From NCBI GenBank assembly GCA_964457455.1, contig CAYWJN010000019.1, positions 1 to 34,827 on the forward strand: DNA of 34,827 nt, read 5' to 3'. Position 1 is the first letter of the stretch. Each line of letters begins with the position of its first letter. The translations under genes were made by a program, and so were the position numbers. Below, piece after piece: positions 24,656 to 32,284 of this stretch. The stretch is from JABMPU01 sp964457455. GTDB lineage: Bacteria; Cloacimonadota; Cloacimonadia; Cloacimonadales; TCS61. The notes below the pieces were generated by a model. That model was not told where the DNA came from. It ran no database searches and saw only the letters and a list, made by a program, of their open reading frames with translations.

Positions 24656-25807
24656 ATGCTTGAGCTCGATCTAACACATGATGAAATTCCGTTTGGAACA
24701 AATATTAAAATTTTCGGCGTTGGTGGTTCTGGTGGAAATGCTGTTAATACAATGATAGAAAACTCCCTTACTGGAGTTGAATTCATTGTAGCAAATACTG
24801 ATATATCCGAATTACAAAAATCAAATGCAAAAGTAAAACTTCAGCTTGGGAAAGTAACCACAAAAGGTTTGGGAGCAGGTGCAAACCCGGAAATCGGTGC
24901 AAAAGCAGCCGAAGAATCTATCGATGAAATTCGCAGTCATTTAGAAGGTGCAGACCTTGTATTTATTGCTGCTGGTATGGGTGGTGGAACTGGAACTGGA
25001 GCAGCTCCGATAATTGCGAACCTGGCAAGAGAAATGGATATTTTAACCATTGGCATCGTGAATAAACCTTTTAATATCGAAGGCAAAAAGAGAATGTTGA
25101 ATGCAGAAATGGGCATTAAAAAACTCAGCGAACTCGTTGATTCTCTGATGGTAGTTCCAAATGAAAAGCTGAAAGAAATTTATGGAGATATGACTGTAAT
25201 CGAAGCTTTCAAAAAGGCTGACAATATTCTTTTTGATGCAGTGAAAGCACTTTCCGATATGATAAATTACAGTGGATATATTGCAGTGGATTTTGCCGAC
25301 CTGAAAACAATTATGGGAAAAAGAGGTTTTTCTTATATGGGAACAGGAATTGGCGAAGGTGAATCAAGAGCCAAAGACGCTGTCGAATCTGCCATGAATA
25401 ATCCGCTTCTGGCTGAAGTTTCATTTGAAAATTCCAAAGGTACTCTGATCAATATCACAGCAGGAAATGACGTTAAAATGAATGAATTTGAAGAAATTAC
25501 AAATACAATTGTAGCAAAAGCAGGAGACGACGGACAAACTGCTATTGGAATTATTTTCGATGAAGAAATGAAAGATCAAATTAAAGTAACTCTCATTGCC
25601 ACCGGTTTGGGAATCTCGGGAACTTCAAAATTTGAACGGGATGTATTTGTTACGACCAGTGAAAGCAGTGATGAAGATATTGCAAAAACATTGGAAGTTA
25701 TTAAAGATGCACAATCAATGGATTTGAGTAAAAAAGAAACAGATGAAAAGAAAAAAGGAGCCATGCAAATGGAAATCCCTGCCTTCTTAAGGAAATTTTC
25801 GAACTGA
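24656..25807 (+). CDS. ftsZ: Cell division GTPase FtsZ
   Basis: A 383-residue tubulin-like GTPase that polymerises into the Z ring. The GTP signature GMGGGTGTGAAPII is at about 106-119. Also present are VGGSGGNAVNTM near the N-terminus, the T7 synergy-loop region around NYSGYIAVDFADLKTIM, and, after a short charged linker of about 45 residues, the conserved C-terminal peptide EIPAFLRKFSN, which binds FtsA. A strong Shine-Dalgarno (TAGGAGGTAAT) precedes the ATG, the best in the cluster, consistent with high FtsZ demand. The last 17 bases of the gene lie inside a 55-bp segment that is repeated after an N run. ftsZ itself is complete. Confidence 0.98.
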   Translation: MLELDLTHDEIPFGTNIKIFGVGGSGGNAVNTMIENSLTGVEFIVANTDISELQKSNAKVKLQLGKVTTKGLGAGANPEIGAKAAEESIDEIRSHLEGADLVFIAAGMGGGTGTGAAPIIANLAREMDILTIGIVNKPFNIEGKKRMLNAEMGIKKLSELVDSLMVVPNEKLKEIYGDMTVIEAFKKADNILFDAVKALSDMINYSGYIAVDFADLKTIMGKRGFSYMGTGIGEGESRAKDAVESAMNNPLLAEVSFENSKGTLINITAGNDVKMNEFEEITNTIVAKAGDDGQTAIGIIFDEEMKDQIKVTLIATGLGISGTSKFERDVFVTTSESSDEDIAKTLEVIKDAQSMDLSKKETDEKKKGAMQMEIPAFLRKFSN

Positions 25808-26000
25808 TGAATGATTTTATTTTAAAGATATTAATATTAGCTTTTNNNNNNNNNNNNNNNNNNNNNNNNNNNNNNNNNNNNNNNNNNNNNNNNNNNNNNN
25901 NNNNNNNNNNNNNNNNNNNNNNNNNNNNNNNNNNNNNNNNNNNNNGGAAATTTTCGAACTGATGAATGATTTTATTTTAAAGATATTAATATTAGCTTTT
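25791..26000. other. Assembly gap of 100 N flanked by the same 55 bp
   Basis: Bases 25846-25945 are exactly 100 N. The 55 bases before it (25791-25845) and after it (25946-26000) are identical: both start GGAAATTTTCGAACTGATGA and end ATTAATATTAGCTTTT. A 55-bp exact overlap next to a 100-N spacer is what results when two contigs that share a terminal 55-mer are scaffolded without being merged. The most likely true sequence removes the N run and one copy, joining ftsZ directly to the small membrane protein gene. Confidence 0.9.
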
Positions 26001-26171
26001 CCGATTCATCTACTCACTTTGGGTTTATTTATCTTTTTTGTTAATGGGTTGTGCTTAATTATCGTATCAAAGATCGTTCCTAAATTTAAGATAAGCGGAT
26101 GTTTTACTGCTGCGATCGCTGCAATTCTGATTTCATTAGTAAATATGTTTTTGGAATCCATAATTCCCTAA
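25962..26171 (+). CDS. Half-length YvlD/DUF360-like membrane protein
   Basis: A 69-residue protein with two transmembrane segments (about 5-34 and 46-66). The core HLLTLGLFIFFVNGLCLIIVSKIVPKFKISGCFTAA matches, as I recall it, the C-terminal half of the YvlD/DUF360 (phage-holin-like superfamily IV) family, whose members are usually about 110 residues with four helices. The usual N-terminal half is absent. The first 13 codons also occur before the N gap, at 25807-25845, where the ATG overlaps the ftsZ stop as TGATG. If the two sides are merged, translation is coupled to ftsZ. No function in division is known for the family, so the truncation and coupling are observations only. Confidence 0.65.
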   Translation: MNDFILKILILAFPIHLLTLGLFIFFVNGLCLIIVSKIVPKFKISGCFTAAIAAILISLVNMFLESIIP

Positions 26172-26188
26172 AAAATATCGGAGTAAAT

Positions 26189-27415
26189 ATGAGCTATTCA
26201 AACGATTATAAACTTTTAGCAGAGAAGTTTAATCTGGAACAAGATAGTATTGTTCTTAAATCGGAGAAATTGAAAATTTATAATCTTCCATTTGAATCAT
26301 TTGATTACAACATCCTTCCGGGTGAAGAAGTATACAGATGCAATTATCATAATATCACTTTTAAAACCAACCCAGATGCTGAATCTTTTCATAAATTTGA
26401 AAATGAACTTCTTAATGTAGCGGACTCAAAAATCAAAGAGAACATTCAATTTAAATACACTATTTTTAAGAATCTCAAGTCATCAAAATCGAAAAAAGTA
26501 ATAATCTTATTTCATGGATTAAATGAAAAAAGTTGGGAAAAATATCTGGTCTGGGCAAAAAAACTCCTGGAACTCACAGGAAAAACCGTAGTTCTTTTTC
26601 CTCTTGCTTTTCATATGAATAGAGCTCCAAAAATCTGGAGTGATCCCAGATTAATGAAAAAAATCTGTAAAGAACGCATAAAACTTTTTCCGAATATTGT
26701 TGATGCTTCATTTGCAAATACTGCGATAAGCACAAGATTGCATACGCATCCACAAAGATTCTTATGGTCTGGTTTGCAATCCTATTATGATGTAATTCAA
26801 TTAGTAACAGAAATAAAAGATGGTAATCATCCGCTTATTCATCAAGAGGCGAGTATAGATTTTTTTGCCTATTCCATCGGAGCCTTTCTTTCGCAAATCC
26901 TCATTATGACCAATCCTACCAATTTCTTTAAAGATACAAAATTGTTTATTTTCTGCGGCGGTCCTCTCTTAAAAAAAATGTCTGCTGTATCCAAATATAT
27001 TTTGGATAGTGAAGCGAATATTGCTATCTACACTTATTTCATTGAACATCTGGATAAAGAAATGAAACGTGACGAACGATTGACGCATTATTTCAGTAAA
27101 CTACATCCTGTAGGAAAATATTTTAGATGCATGCTGGATTATCATAAAATGAAGAAATTTCGTGAAAAAAGACTAAAAAAATTAAGTAAACAAATCGAAG
27201 TGATAACTCTAAAAAAAGATAAAGTAATCCCGCATTATGAAGTTGTGAATTCTCTCAAAGGTGAAGATGGAAAAATCCCAATAAAAATCAGAAAAACTGA
27301 TTTTCCATACGAATATAATCATGTTATTCCTTTTCCGATAAGTGATAAATTCCAAAAAGAAGTGAATCGCAGTTTTGAAAAAGTTTTCCATTATGCAGCC
27401 AAATTCCTCAAATAG
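26189..27415 (+). CDS. DUF6051-like alpha/beta hydrolase
   Basis: A 408-residue protein with no signal peptide. Residues about 101-160 read KKVIILFHGLNEKSWEKYL and then GKTVVLFPLAFHMNRAPKIW, the opening strands of an alpha/beta hydrolase with an oxyanion-type HG. The nucleophile elbow is FFAYSIGAF (Ser at about 229), a variant of G-x-S-x-G with Ala first. A candidate His lies in the C-terminal YEYNHVIPFP. The whole resembles DUF6051 proteins of Bacteroidetes as I remember them, whose substrate is unknown. The ATG at 26189 has GGAG five bases upstream. The frame extends back to 26099, but that stretch overlaps the preceding gene. It is a stand-alone gene in an accessory region, with a 110-base gap after it. 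Confidence 0.6.
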   Translation: MSYSNDYKLLAEKFNLEQDSIVLKSEKLKIYNLPFESFDYNILPGEEVYRCNYHNITFKTNPDAESFHKFENELLNVADSKIKENIQFKYTIFKNLKSSKSKKVIILFHGLNEKSWEKYLVWAKKLLELTGKTVVLFPLAFHMNRAPKIWSDPRLMKKICKERIKLFPNIVDASFANTAISTRLHTHPQRFLWSGLQSYYDVIQLVTEIKDGNHPLIHQEASIDFFAYSIGAFLSQILIMTNPTNFFKDTKLFIFCGGPLLKKMSAVSKYILDSEANIAIYTYFIEHLDKEMKRDERLTHYFSKLHPVGKYFRCMLDYHKMKKFREKRLKKLSKQIEVITLKKDKVIPHYEVVNSLKGEDGKIPIKIRKTDFPYEYNHVIPFPISDKFQKEVNRSFEKVFHYAAKFLK

Positions 27416-27525
27416 AAAAACTCGAACACTTCAATCGAGACGGTTGAAACAACTGAAGAAAAATTAATTGCCTAAAATCATTAATATTTATTTGTTTGTT
27501 CAAATAGAAAATGAGGTGAATAATT

Positions 27526-27843
27526 ATGTATAATGAAAAGGCTTTAAAAGAATTAAAAAGTTTATTAATAAATAAATTTCCGGAATATATAGATAAACTT
27601 ATTTTATTCGGTTCTCGAGCTGAAAATAAAGAGCGAGAATATTCGGATTATGATATTTTATTAATTCTAAAAAAAGATTATAATTGGAAACTGAAAGAAA
27701 ATATCCGTGAGATTGTATATGATATCATCCTGAAATACGATATAATTACAGAAACAAAGTTCATCAGTAAAAAAGAGCTTAATTCCATAAAGGGTTGCTC
27801 GCCTTTTATTCAGGATGCATTATTAAAAGGAATAATAATATGA
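27526..27843 (+). CDS. MNT-type nucleotidyltransferase, first MNT-HEPN pair
   Basis: A 105-residue minimal nucleotidyltransferase. The pol-beta signature is LILFGSRAENKEREYSDYDIL, with Gly29-Ser30 and the metal-binding Asp pair in SDYD (40-43). The following strand carries further acidic residues (KYDIIT). Proteins of this kind pair with HEPN proteins as antitoxin and toxin. In the MntA-HepT system the nucleotidyltransferase AMPylates the HEPN toxin. The gene has a strong GAGGTG Shine-Dalgarno and overlaps the HEPN gene by four bases (ATGA). It resembles the second copy at 28778 in size and motif order, although the sequences differ considerably. Confidence 0.88.
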   Translation: MYNEKALKELKSLLINKFPEYIDKLILFGSRAENKEREYSDYDILLILKKDYNWKLKENIREIVYDIILKYDIITETKFISKKELNSIKGCSPFIQDALLKGIII

Positions 27844-28241
27844 CATTATCGGAAGAGAATAGAATCGTTATTATCGAGAATAACATCCAAAAATCACATC
27901 AGTCAATAAAAGATGCAGAAATACTTTTTAAAAGCGAGGGTTTCAGCGGTGCTTTGAACAGAATTTATTATAGTATTTTTTACATTATTTCAGCATTGGC
28001 AATTAAATTCAATTATAAGACATCCAAGCACACTCAACTAATTGGCTGGTTCAATAAAAATTTCGTTAAGAATCATAAGGTAGATAAAAAAATCGGAAAA
28101 TTAGTTCAAAAAGCCTTTGATCAAAGAATGGAAGGTGATTATGATGTTCTCTCTGAATTTTGTTTTGATGAAACCAAAGAAGCTTTGGCAGATGCGAAAG
28201 AAATAATCAGAGTTGTAAAAGATATTATTAACATTCATTAA
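27840..28241 (+). CDS. HEPN-domain protein, first MNT-HEPN pair
   Basis: A 133-residue all-helical protein. Typical HEPN (PF05168-like) features are GALNRIYYSIFYIISALA, where Tyr-Tyr lies in the second helix, then TSKHTQLIGWFNKNFVK, and FDQRMEGDYDVL, the R-x-x-x-D-Y end motif. The RNase-type R-x4-6-H motif of HepT toxins is not seen, so it may use a different surface or be non-nucleolytic. I took the ATG at 27840 that overlaps the nucleotidyltransferase stop, because the longer frame from 27795 overlaps that gene by 49 bases. Probably the toxin-like or substrate partner of the upstream gene; not proven from sequence. Confidence 0.85.
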   Translation: MTLSEENRIVIIENNIQKSHQSIKDAEILFKSEGFSGALNRIYYSIFYIISALAIKFNYKTSKHTQLIGWFNKNFVKNHKVDKKIGKLVQKAFDQRMEGDYDVLSEFCFDETKEALADAKEIIRVVKDIINIH

Positions 28242-28288
28242 AATCATTCCATTCATTAATTCTTCCTAATAACAATGTATAAATTATT

Positions 28289-28732
28289 ATGAATTTAGCA
28301 AATCTGAAAATCAGAGATTTCGAAATTGATGAATATGATATTCTCATTGAATTATGGAAAAAAGCAGAACTTCCTTTTCGTCCTTTGGGGAGAGATAGTA
28401 AAGAAAATATTTCCAAACAGATTGAACAACCTAATATCTCTTTTCTTTTTGTAGAAATCGAGGATAAGATTATCGGTTCGATAATTATCAGTCATGATGG
28501 CAGAAAAGGTTGGATAAACAGGGTTACCATTTTACCGGAATATCGAAATCTTGGAATTGCATCTTATCTTATTGATGATGCTGAAAAGCGTTTGAAGGAA
28601 ATCGGGATAAAAATTGTGGCAAGTTTGATTGAAGACTGGAATTTAAAATCTTTGAAACTCTTTGATAAACTGGGATACATTCGTCACTCGGATATTATTT
28701 ATTTCACAAAAAGAGAAAGTGCCGAGGTTTAA
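28289..28732 (+). CDS. GNAT-family N-acetyltransferase
   Basis: A 147-residue single-domain acetyl-CoA-dependent acetyltransferase. Motif A is INRVTILPEYRNLGIASYLI, with the R-x-x-G-x-A acetyl-CoA pyrophosphate loop at 86-91, and motif B follows as SLKLFDKLGYIRHS. The substrate is unknown: many such enzymes are RimI-like or act on small amines. It lies between the two MNT-HEPN pairs, 47 bases after the first and 45 bases before the second. No DUF1778-type antitoxin is adjacent, so it is not a TacT-type toxin by context. Confidence 0.88.
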   Translation: MNLANLKIRDFEIDEYDILIELWKKAELPFRPLGRDSKENISKQIEQPNISFLFVEIEDKIIGSIIISHDGRKGWINRVTILPEYRNLGIASYLIDDAEKRLKEIGIKIVASLIEDWNLKSLKLFDKLGYIRHSDIIYFTKRESAEV

Positions 28733-28777
28733 GAATGAAGATCTCAGTTGATTTAAATAGAAAATAAGGAAATTTAT

Positions 28778-29086
28778 ATGAAAGAAAACAAAATTCTCCA
28801 GAAAATTAAATCTGAAATATTTAAGCTGTACCCATCCGCAAAAATAATTCTTTATGGTTCTCGTGCTCGTGGAGATTATCGTGAATATTCGGATTGGGAT
28901 TTATTAATCATCAGCGATAAATATTTAACAGAAAAACAAAAACTGGAAATTAAATATAAACTTTATGATTTAGAATTAGATATGGATGAAGTCCTCTGTT
29001 CGATTATCCATAGCAAGCAAGAATGGGAAAATCTCCAAATTACACCATTTTATAAAAATGTGCAAAGAGAAGGAATTGAAATATGA
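28778..29086 (+). CDS. MNT-type nucleotidyltransferase, second MNT-HEPN pair
   Basis: A 102-residue minimal nucleotidyltransferase with the pol-beta signature IILYGSRARGDYREYSDWDLL (Gly27-Ser28, Asp39 and Asp41) and a later acidic run, LELDMDEV, that can supply the third metal ligand. The Arg-Ala-Arg-Gly after GS is the more canonical form compared with the first copy. It overlaps the downstream HEPN gene by four bases, and AAGGA lies seven bases before the ATG. By analogy with MntA it could modify its HEPN partner with AMP, but partner specificity between the two pairs cannot be read from the sequence. Confidence 0.9.
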   Translation: MKENKILQKIKSEIFKLYPSAKIILYGSRARGDYREYSDWDLLIISDKYLTEKQKLEIKYKLYDLELDMDEVLCSIIHSKQEWENLQITPFYKNVQREGIEI

Positions 29087-29490
29087 ACATAAATGAATTG
29101 ATTTCTTATCGATTAGAAAGAGCAAAAGATACTATTGATGAAGCTGAACAGATGGCAAAAATGGAGCATTGGAACGCCTGTGTTAATCGGCTTTACTATG
29201 CATGTTTTTACGCAACCAATGCACTACTTCTAAGTAAAAACTATTCATCATCAAAACATGCAGGCGTGCGGTCATTACTCAATAAACATTTTGTAAAACC
29301 TGATATAATCCCAAAAGACCTGGGTAAACTTTATAATATTCTTTTTGAATATCGTCAACAAAGCGATTACGAAGACCTATTCCTAGTTGATAAAGAATTA
29401 GCCAAACCTTGGATCACTTTGTCAAAAGATTTCGTTTATTTCATAGAAAAATTGATAACTGATGACTTATCTAAAAAAGATGAAAGATAA
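29083..29490 (+). CDS. HEPN-domain protein, second MNT-HEPN pair
   Basis: A 135-residue HEPN protein with the same motif order as the first copy: NACVNRLYYACFYATNALLL, SSKHAGVRSLLNKHFVK, and FEYRQQSDYEDLF, with the R-x-x-x-D-Y pattern and no R-x4-6-H nuclease motif. The two HEPN proteins share motifs but differ in most other positions, so the pairs are not a recent duplication. It is translated from an ATGA overlap with its nucleotidyltransferase. Downstream is a 209-bp gap without a gene, holding a palindromic repeat. Confidence 0.88.
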   Translation: MNINELISYRLERAKDTIDEAEQMAKMEHWNACVNRLYYACFYATNALLLSKNYSSSKHAGVRSLLNKHFVKPDIIPKDLGKLYNILFEYRQQSDYEDLFLVDKELAKPWITLSKDFVYFIEKLITDDLSKKDER

Positions 29491-29559
29491 ATCAATATAC
29501 TCATACCAAAAAAATCTTGCTAAGAAAAAATGATAAATTTTAGTTGAATTTGCATTCCA

Positions 29560-29587
29560 TTCCCATTCTGCAGCTGTCGGATGGGAA
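29560..29587. repeat. Imperfect palindrome of the TTCCCAT/ATGGGAA family
   Basis: Arms TTCCCATTCTGCAG and CTGTCGGATGGGAA match at 11 of 14 positions with no loop. It is a diverged relative of the perfect palindrome at 33360-33391. It lies in the 209-bp gap 29491-29699, which shows no other feature except the GTG start region of the channel gene. Confidence 0.6.
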
Positions 29588-29699
29588 CGAGGGGTTTCAG
29601 GGGCTTGAGAAAGAGTGGTATTAAGAAGTTAATAAAATAGTATTCGTGTTTTTTCGCGTGTTTCGTTGCTTATTGAAATAGTTTATATCGGAAGGTTAA

Positions 29700-30848
29700 G
29701 TGAAATCTTGGCGAAATTTTTCTAGGATAATTTCAAAAAACAGAATAGCGATTCAGTTATTGAAATATGCCTTGATAATATTTCTCGTAATATTTTTAGG
29801 TGCTTTAGGTGTTCTTTTAATAGAGTTTCAAGGTGAAGGTTACAACTTTTATGATGCGTTTTGGTGGGCTTTGGTAACCTTCACAACTGTAGGTTTTGGT
29901 GATCTTTATCCCATAACTTTCTGGGGTAGATTTATTGCTATGATAGTCATTCTTCTCAGTTTGGTTCTCTTAGCAATTTTTACAGCTTTTATAGCAAGTA
30001 GCTTTATCGATATAAAGCTAAAGGAGAGAAGAGGTTTGAGCGATATAAAAGAAAAAAAACATATTTTAATTTGCGGTTGGAATAATAGTTCAAAAAGGAT
30101 TTTAGAGTTTTTAAATAAGATGAATCCCAAAAATATTCCAACTGTAATTCTGGTTAATGAATTAGCCGAAAGTGAGTTATCTGCAATCCAGAATAATTAC
30201 AGCAATTTAAACCTGAAATTTATCCGAGGAGATTTTACAAATCGAAACATCTTGAATAAAGCAAACGTTAAAGAAGCAAAACATATCATTCTGCTTTATG
30301 ATGAAAGCAAACCGAATTCGGTTCCCTCCGATGAAAGGACGATCATTGCCGCACATAATATTGCTTATCTCAAAATAAAAGGTAAAATCAGTGTTCAACT
30401 TAAAGAAGAAAAATATAGTTCCACTCTGCAAAGAGATAAAATTCGGAATGTAATAATCTATGATGATGTAGGTGGTGATATTCTGGCAAATTCCACTTTA
30501 AATCCAGCAGTTCCGGATTTTATTCAAGAAACTTTGAAATATGCTGACGGTAAAGGTTTTCAGGAAATAAATATTCCTTTGGAATTCATCACTAAAACCT
30601 ATGATGAACTATTTGCTTTCTTCAAAGAAAAAAAAGATTTAATTCTTTTGGGAATTACTTCGGTTCAACCGGAATTTTCTATTGATAATGTATTGTCAGG
30701 TGATTCTTCTTCAATAGATACTTTCATAAAAAAACAATTCGACCTCTCCAATAAGAAAATCAAAACCGAAGAAAGAAAAAATCTCATTCAAGTTAAACCA
30801 GATCCATCATACATAATTCAAGATACAGATAAAGCAATTGTACTTTGA
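29700..30848 (+). CDS. Potassium channel with RCK (TrkA-N) domain
   Basis: A 382-residue, Kch/MthK-like channel. It has two transmembrane helices (about 21-41 and 76-100) around a pore loop with selectivity filter TVGFGD (63-68). The cytoplasmic RCK domain begins at about 120 (HILICGWNNSS), with the acidic end of beta-2 at VNE, and continues to an RCK-C-like segment. The first codon is GTG, after GGAAGG a few bases upstream. A TrkA-C-like end carries PxYxI-type residues. The adjacent gene encodes a separate cyclic-nucleotide-binding protein that starts 8 bases after this stop, so the two are probably one operon and perhaps one functional unit. Confidence 0.9.
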   Translation: MKSWRNFSRIISKNRIAIQLLKYALIIFLVIFLGALGVLLIEFQGEGYNFYDAFWWALVTFTTVGFGDLYPITFWGRFIAMIVILLSLVLLAIFTAFIASSFIDIKLKERRGLSDIKEKKHILICGWNNSSKRILEFLNKMNPKNIPTVILVNELAESELSAIQNNYSNLNLKFIRGDFTNRNILNKANVKEAKHIILLYDESKPNSVPSDERTIIAAHNIAYLKIKGKISVQLKEEKYSSTLQRDKIRNVIIYDDVGGDILANSTLNPAVPDFIQETLKYADGKGFQEINIPLEFITKTYDELFAFFKEKKDLILLGITSVQPEFSIDNVLSGDSSSIDTFIKKQFDLSNKKIKTEERKNLIQVKPDPSYIIQDTDKAIVL

Positions 30849-30856
30849 GAGGAAAA

Positions 30857-31345
30857 ATGGATTTAGATTTCTTAAAAAAAGTTAAACTTTTTCAAAACCT
30901 GACCGAACAGGAATTAAAAACATTCTCTTCCAAACTGAAACTAATTAAAGTAAAGGAAAATGAAGTCATTATCAAAGATGGTGAATTGGGAGATAAACTT
31001 TACATTCTTTACAAAGGCAAAGTAGGGATTTCCAAAAAAATCACTATGCTCGATGAAGAAGAAGATAGAGATAAAACTTTTATCGTACTTTCTGCAAAAG
31101 ACTGCCTTTTTTTTGGAGAGATCGGACTTTTGGAATCTCAGAAAAGAACTGCTACTGTCACAGCTAATTCTGATTGCGAACTTTATACTTTAACCCACAA
31201 AGACTTTATGCATATTTGTAAAGCAAATCCCAGGATCGGTTTTAGAGTAAATATGGAAATTGCCTTAAAATTATCTCATTTAGTTGAAAAAACCAATTCT
31301 GATGTTCTAAAACTTACCACAGCATTAATTTATGCTCTGAGATAA
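30857..31345 (+). CDS. Stand-alone cyclic nucleotide-binding protein
   Basis: A 162-residue single-domain cNMP-binding (CNB) protein: FLKKVKLFQNLTEQELKTFS, then EVIIKDGELGDKLYILYKGKVGI, and a phosphate-binding cassette FGEIGLLESQKRTATVTA (about 93-110) with the Arg in R-T-A. No DNA-binding helix-turn-helix follows (the tail is a short helix LTTALIYALR), so it is not a Crp-type regulator. I took the ATG at 30857, which has AGAGGA a few bases upstream. The frame opens at TTG 30845, inside the channel gene's stop. It may regulate the channel in trans, as the CNB domain of CNG-type channels does in cis. This is inference from neighbourhood. Confidence 0.88.
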   Translation: MDLDFLKKVKLFQNLTEQELKTFSSKLKLIKVKENEVIIKDGELGDKLYILYKGKVGISKKITMLDEEEDRDKTFIVLSAKDCLFFGEIGLLESQKRTATVTANSDCELYTLTHKDFMHICKANPRIGFRVNMEIALKLSHLVEKTNSDVLKLTTALIYALR

Positions 31346-31402
31346 ATCTTGCGAATAACATTTGAAATTTGGATTTTGAAATTATACTTTTGTTTAGCCT
31401 TC

Positions 31403-31429
31403 TTGTTCCCAAGATTTTCTTGAGAACAA
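31403..31429. repeat. TTGTTCCCAAGA hairpin, TTCCC/GGGAA repeat family
   Basis: Arms TTGTTCCCAAGA (31403-31414) and TCTTGAGAACAA (31418-31429) pair with one mismatch around a TTT loop. The following GCAAAGTTTAACTTT (near 31439-31453) recurs as GCAAAATTTAACTTT near 33335, so the two sites share a longer unit. It lies in the 168-bp gap 31346-31513, otherwise empty. Confidence 0.6.
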
Positions 31430-31513
31430 ACTTGAATGCAAAGTTTAACTTTACTTTTATTGGTTTATTAAAATTGACGGAAAAAAAACTTAAAAAAATT
31501 GGAGGAAATTAAA

Positions 31514-32101
31514 ATGTTTGATAATATTTCTATTGGTAAAATTAAAGCAGATGAAGAGAATGTGGAATTTCATAAACCCGATACATTTTTAATATCTTAT
31601 CATGAATTCTTAGAATATTTTAATAACCTTGAAAAAATTGAAAAACATCATTTAATTATTGGAATTAATTTCACTTATGGATGGATGCCAACAATATTCC
31701 ATTTTAAATCAAAATCAGATAATTATAATGAAGCTATTGAGATTTTGAATAAAGTAAAGAAAGAATGCAATTATTGTATGAGTAATGACGATTTAACTCT
31801 TCTAATAAAACTTTTTAATAACTCTTTAGTCGGCACATCTAAACTTTTACATTTTATTAATCCTGAAAATTATGCCATTTGGGATAGTAGGGTCTGTCGA
31901 TATTTAATGGATGGAAATCCTACTTCATATAATCAATTTATAAAACCTGCTATTTACAAACAATACTTGAACTTTTGTACTAGATTAACTTCTGAAAAAA
32001 GTTTTCTACCTATTCATAATTCAATAATCAAAAAAGTAGGATATCATATGACCAAATTCAGAACATTAGAATTAACAATGTTTATGAGTTCTTCAAAATA
32101 G
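31514..32101 (+). CDS. Hypothetical protein with SKLLHFINP...IWD motif
   Basis: A 195-residue soluble protein with no transmembrane segment or signal peptide, predicted mostly helical. The most distinctive stretch is GTSKLLHFINPENYAIWDSRVCRYL (about residues 109-133; the key residues are Ser-Lys, His-Phe, Pro and Ile-Trp-Asp). I recall similar S-K-x-L-H-F...P...I-W-D patterns from uncharacterised helical proteins, some found near defence genes, but I cannot name a family with confidence. The ATG at 31514 has GGAGG eight bases upstream. A TTG at 31499 also opens the frame but contains the Shine-Dalgarno. Isolated between repeat-bearing gaps, its function is unknown. Confidence 0.6.
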   Translation: MFDNISIGKIKADEENVEFHKPDTFLISYHEFLEYFNNLEKIEKHHLIIGINFTYGWMPTIFHFKSKSDNYNEAIEILNKVKKECNYCMSNDDLTLLIKLFNNSLVGTSKLLHFINPENYAIWDSRVCRYLMDGNPTSYNQFIKPAIYKQYLNFCTRLTSEKSFLPIHNSIIKKVGYHMTKFRTLELTMFMSSSK

Positions 32102-32284
32102 GATATTTTTTGTCATTATGATGTACCTTTCAACTTGTTCTTTAGAAGTATCTACATTTATAATGAAATTCTTCGTGAGAAAATTCATCACAGATTTCCT
32201 CAGATCGTGTCCGACTTTTTACGAAAAAACAGCCTTTTTTATTATTTAGGACATTTTTTGATTAATAAAATGGGGAGAATAAAA

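Noticed and set aside
26099..26188. Longer start of the DUF6051-like gene
   Set aside because: It overlaps the preceding membrane protein gene, and GGAG is placed for the ATG at 26189.
28289..28732. GNAT as a TacT-type toxin
   Set aside because: No DUF1778/RHH antitoxin gene is next to it, so the acetyltransferase is kept as unassigned.
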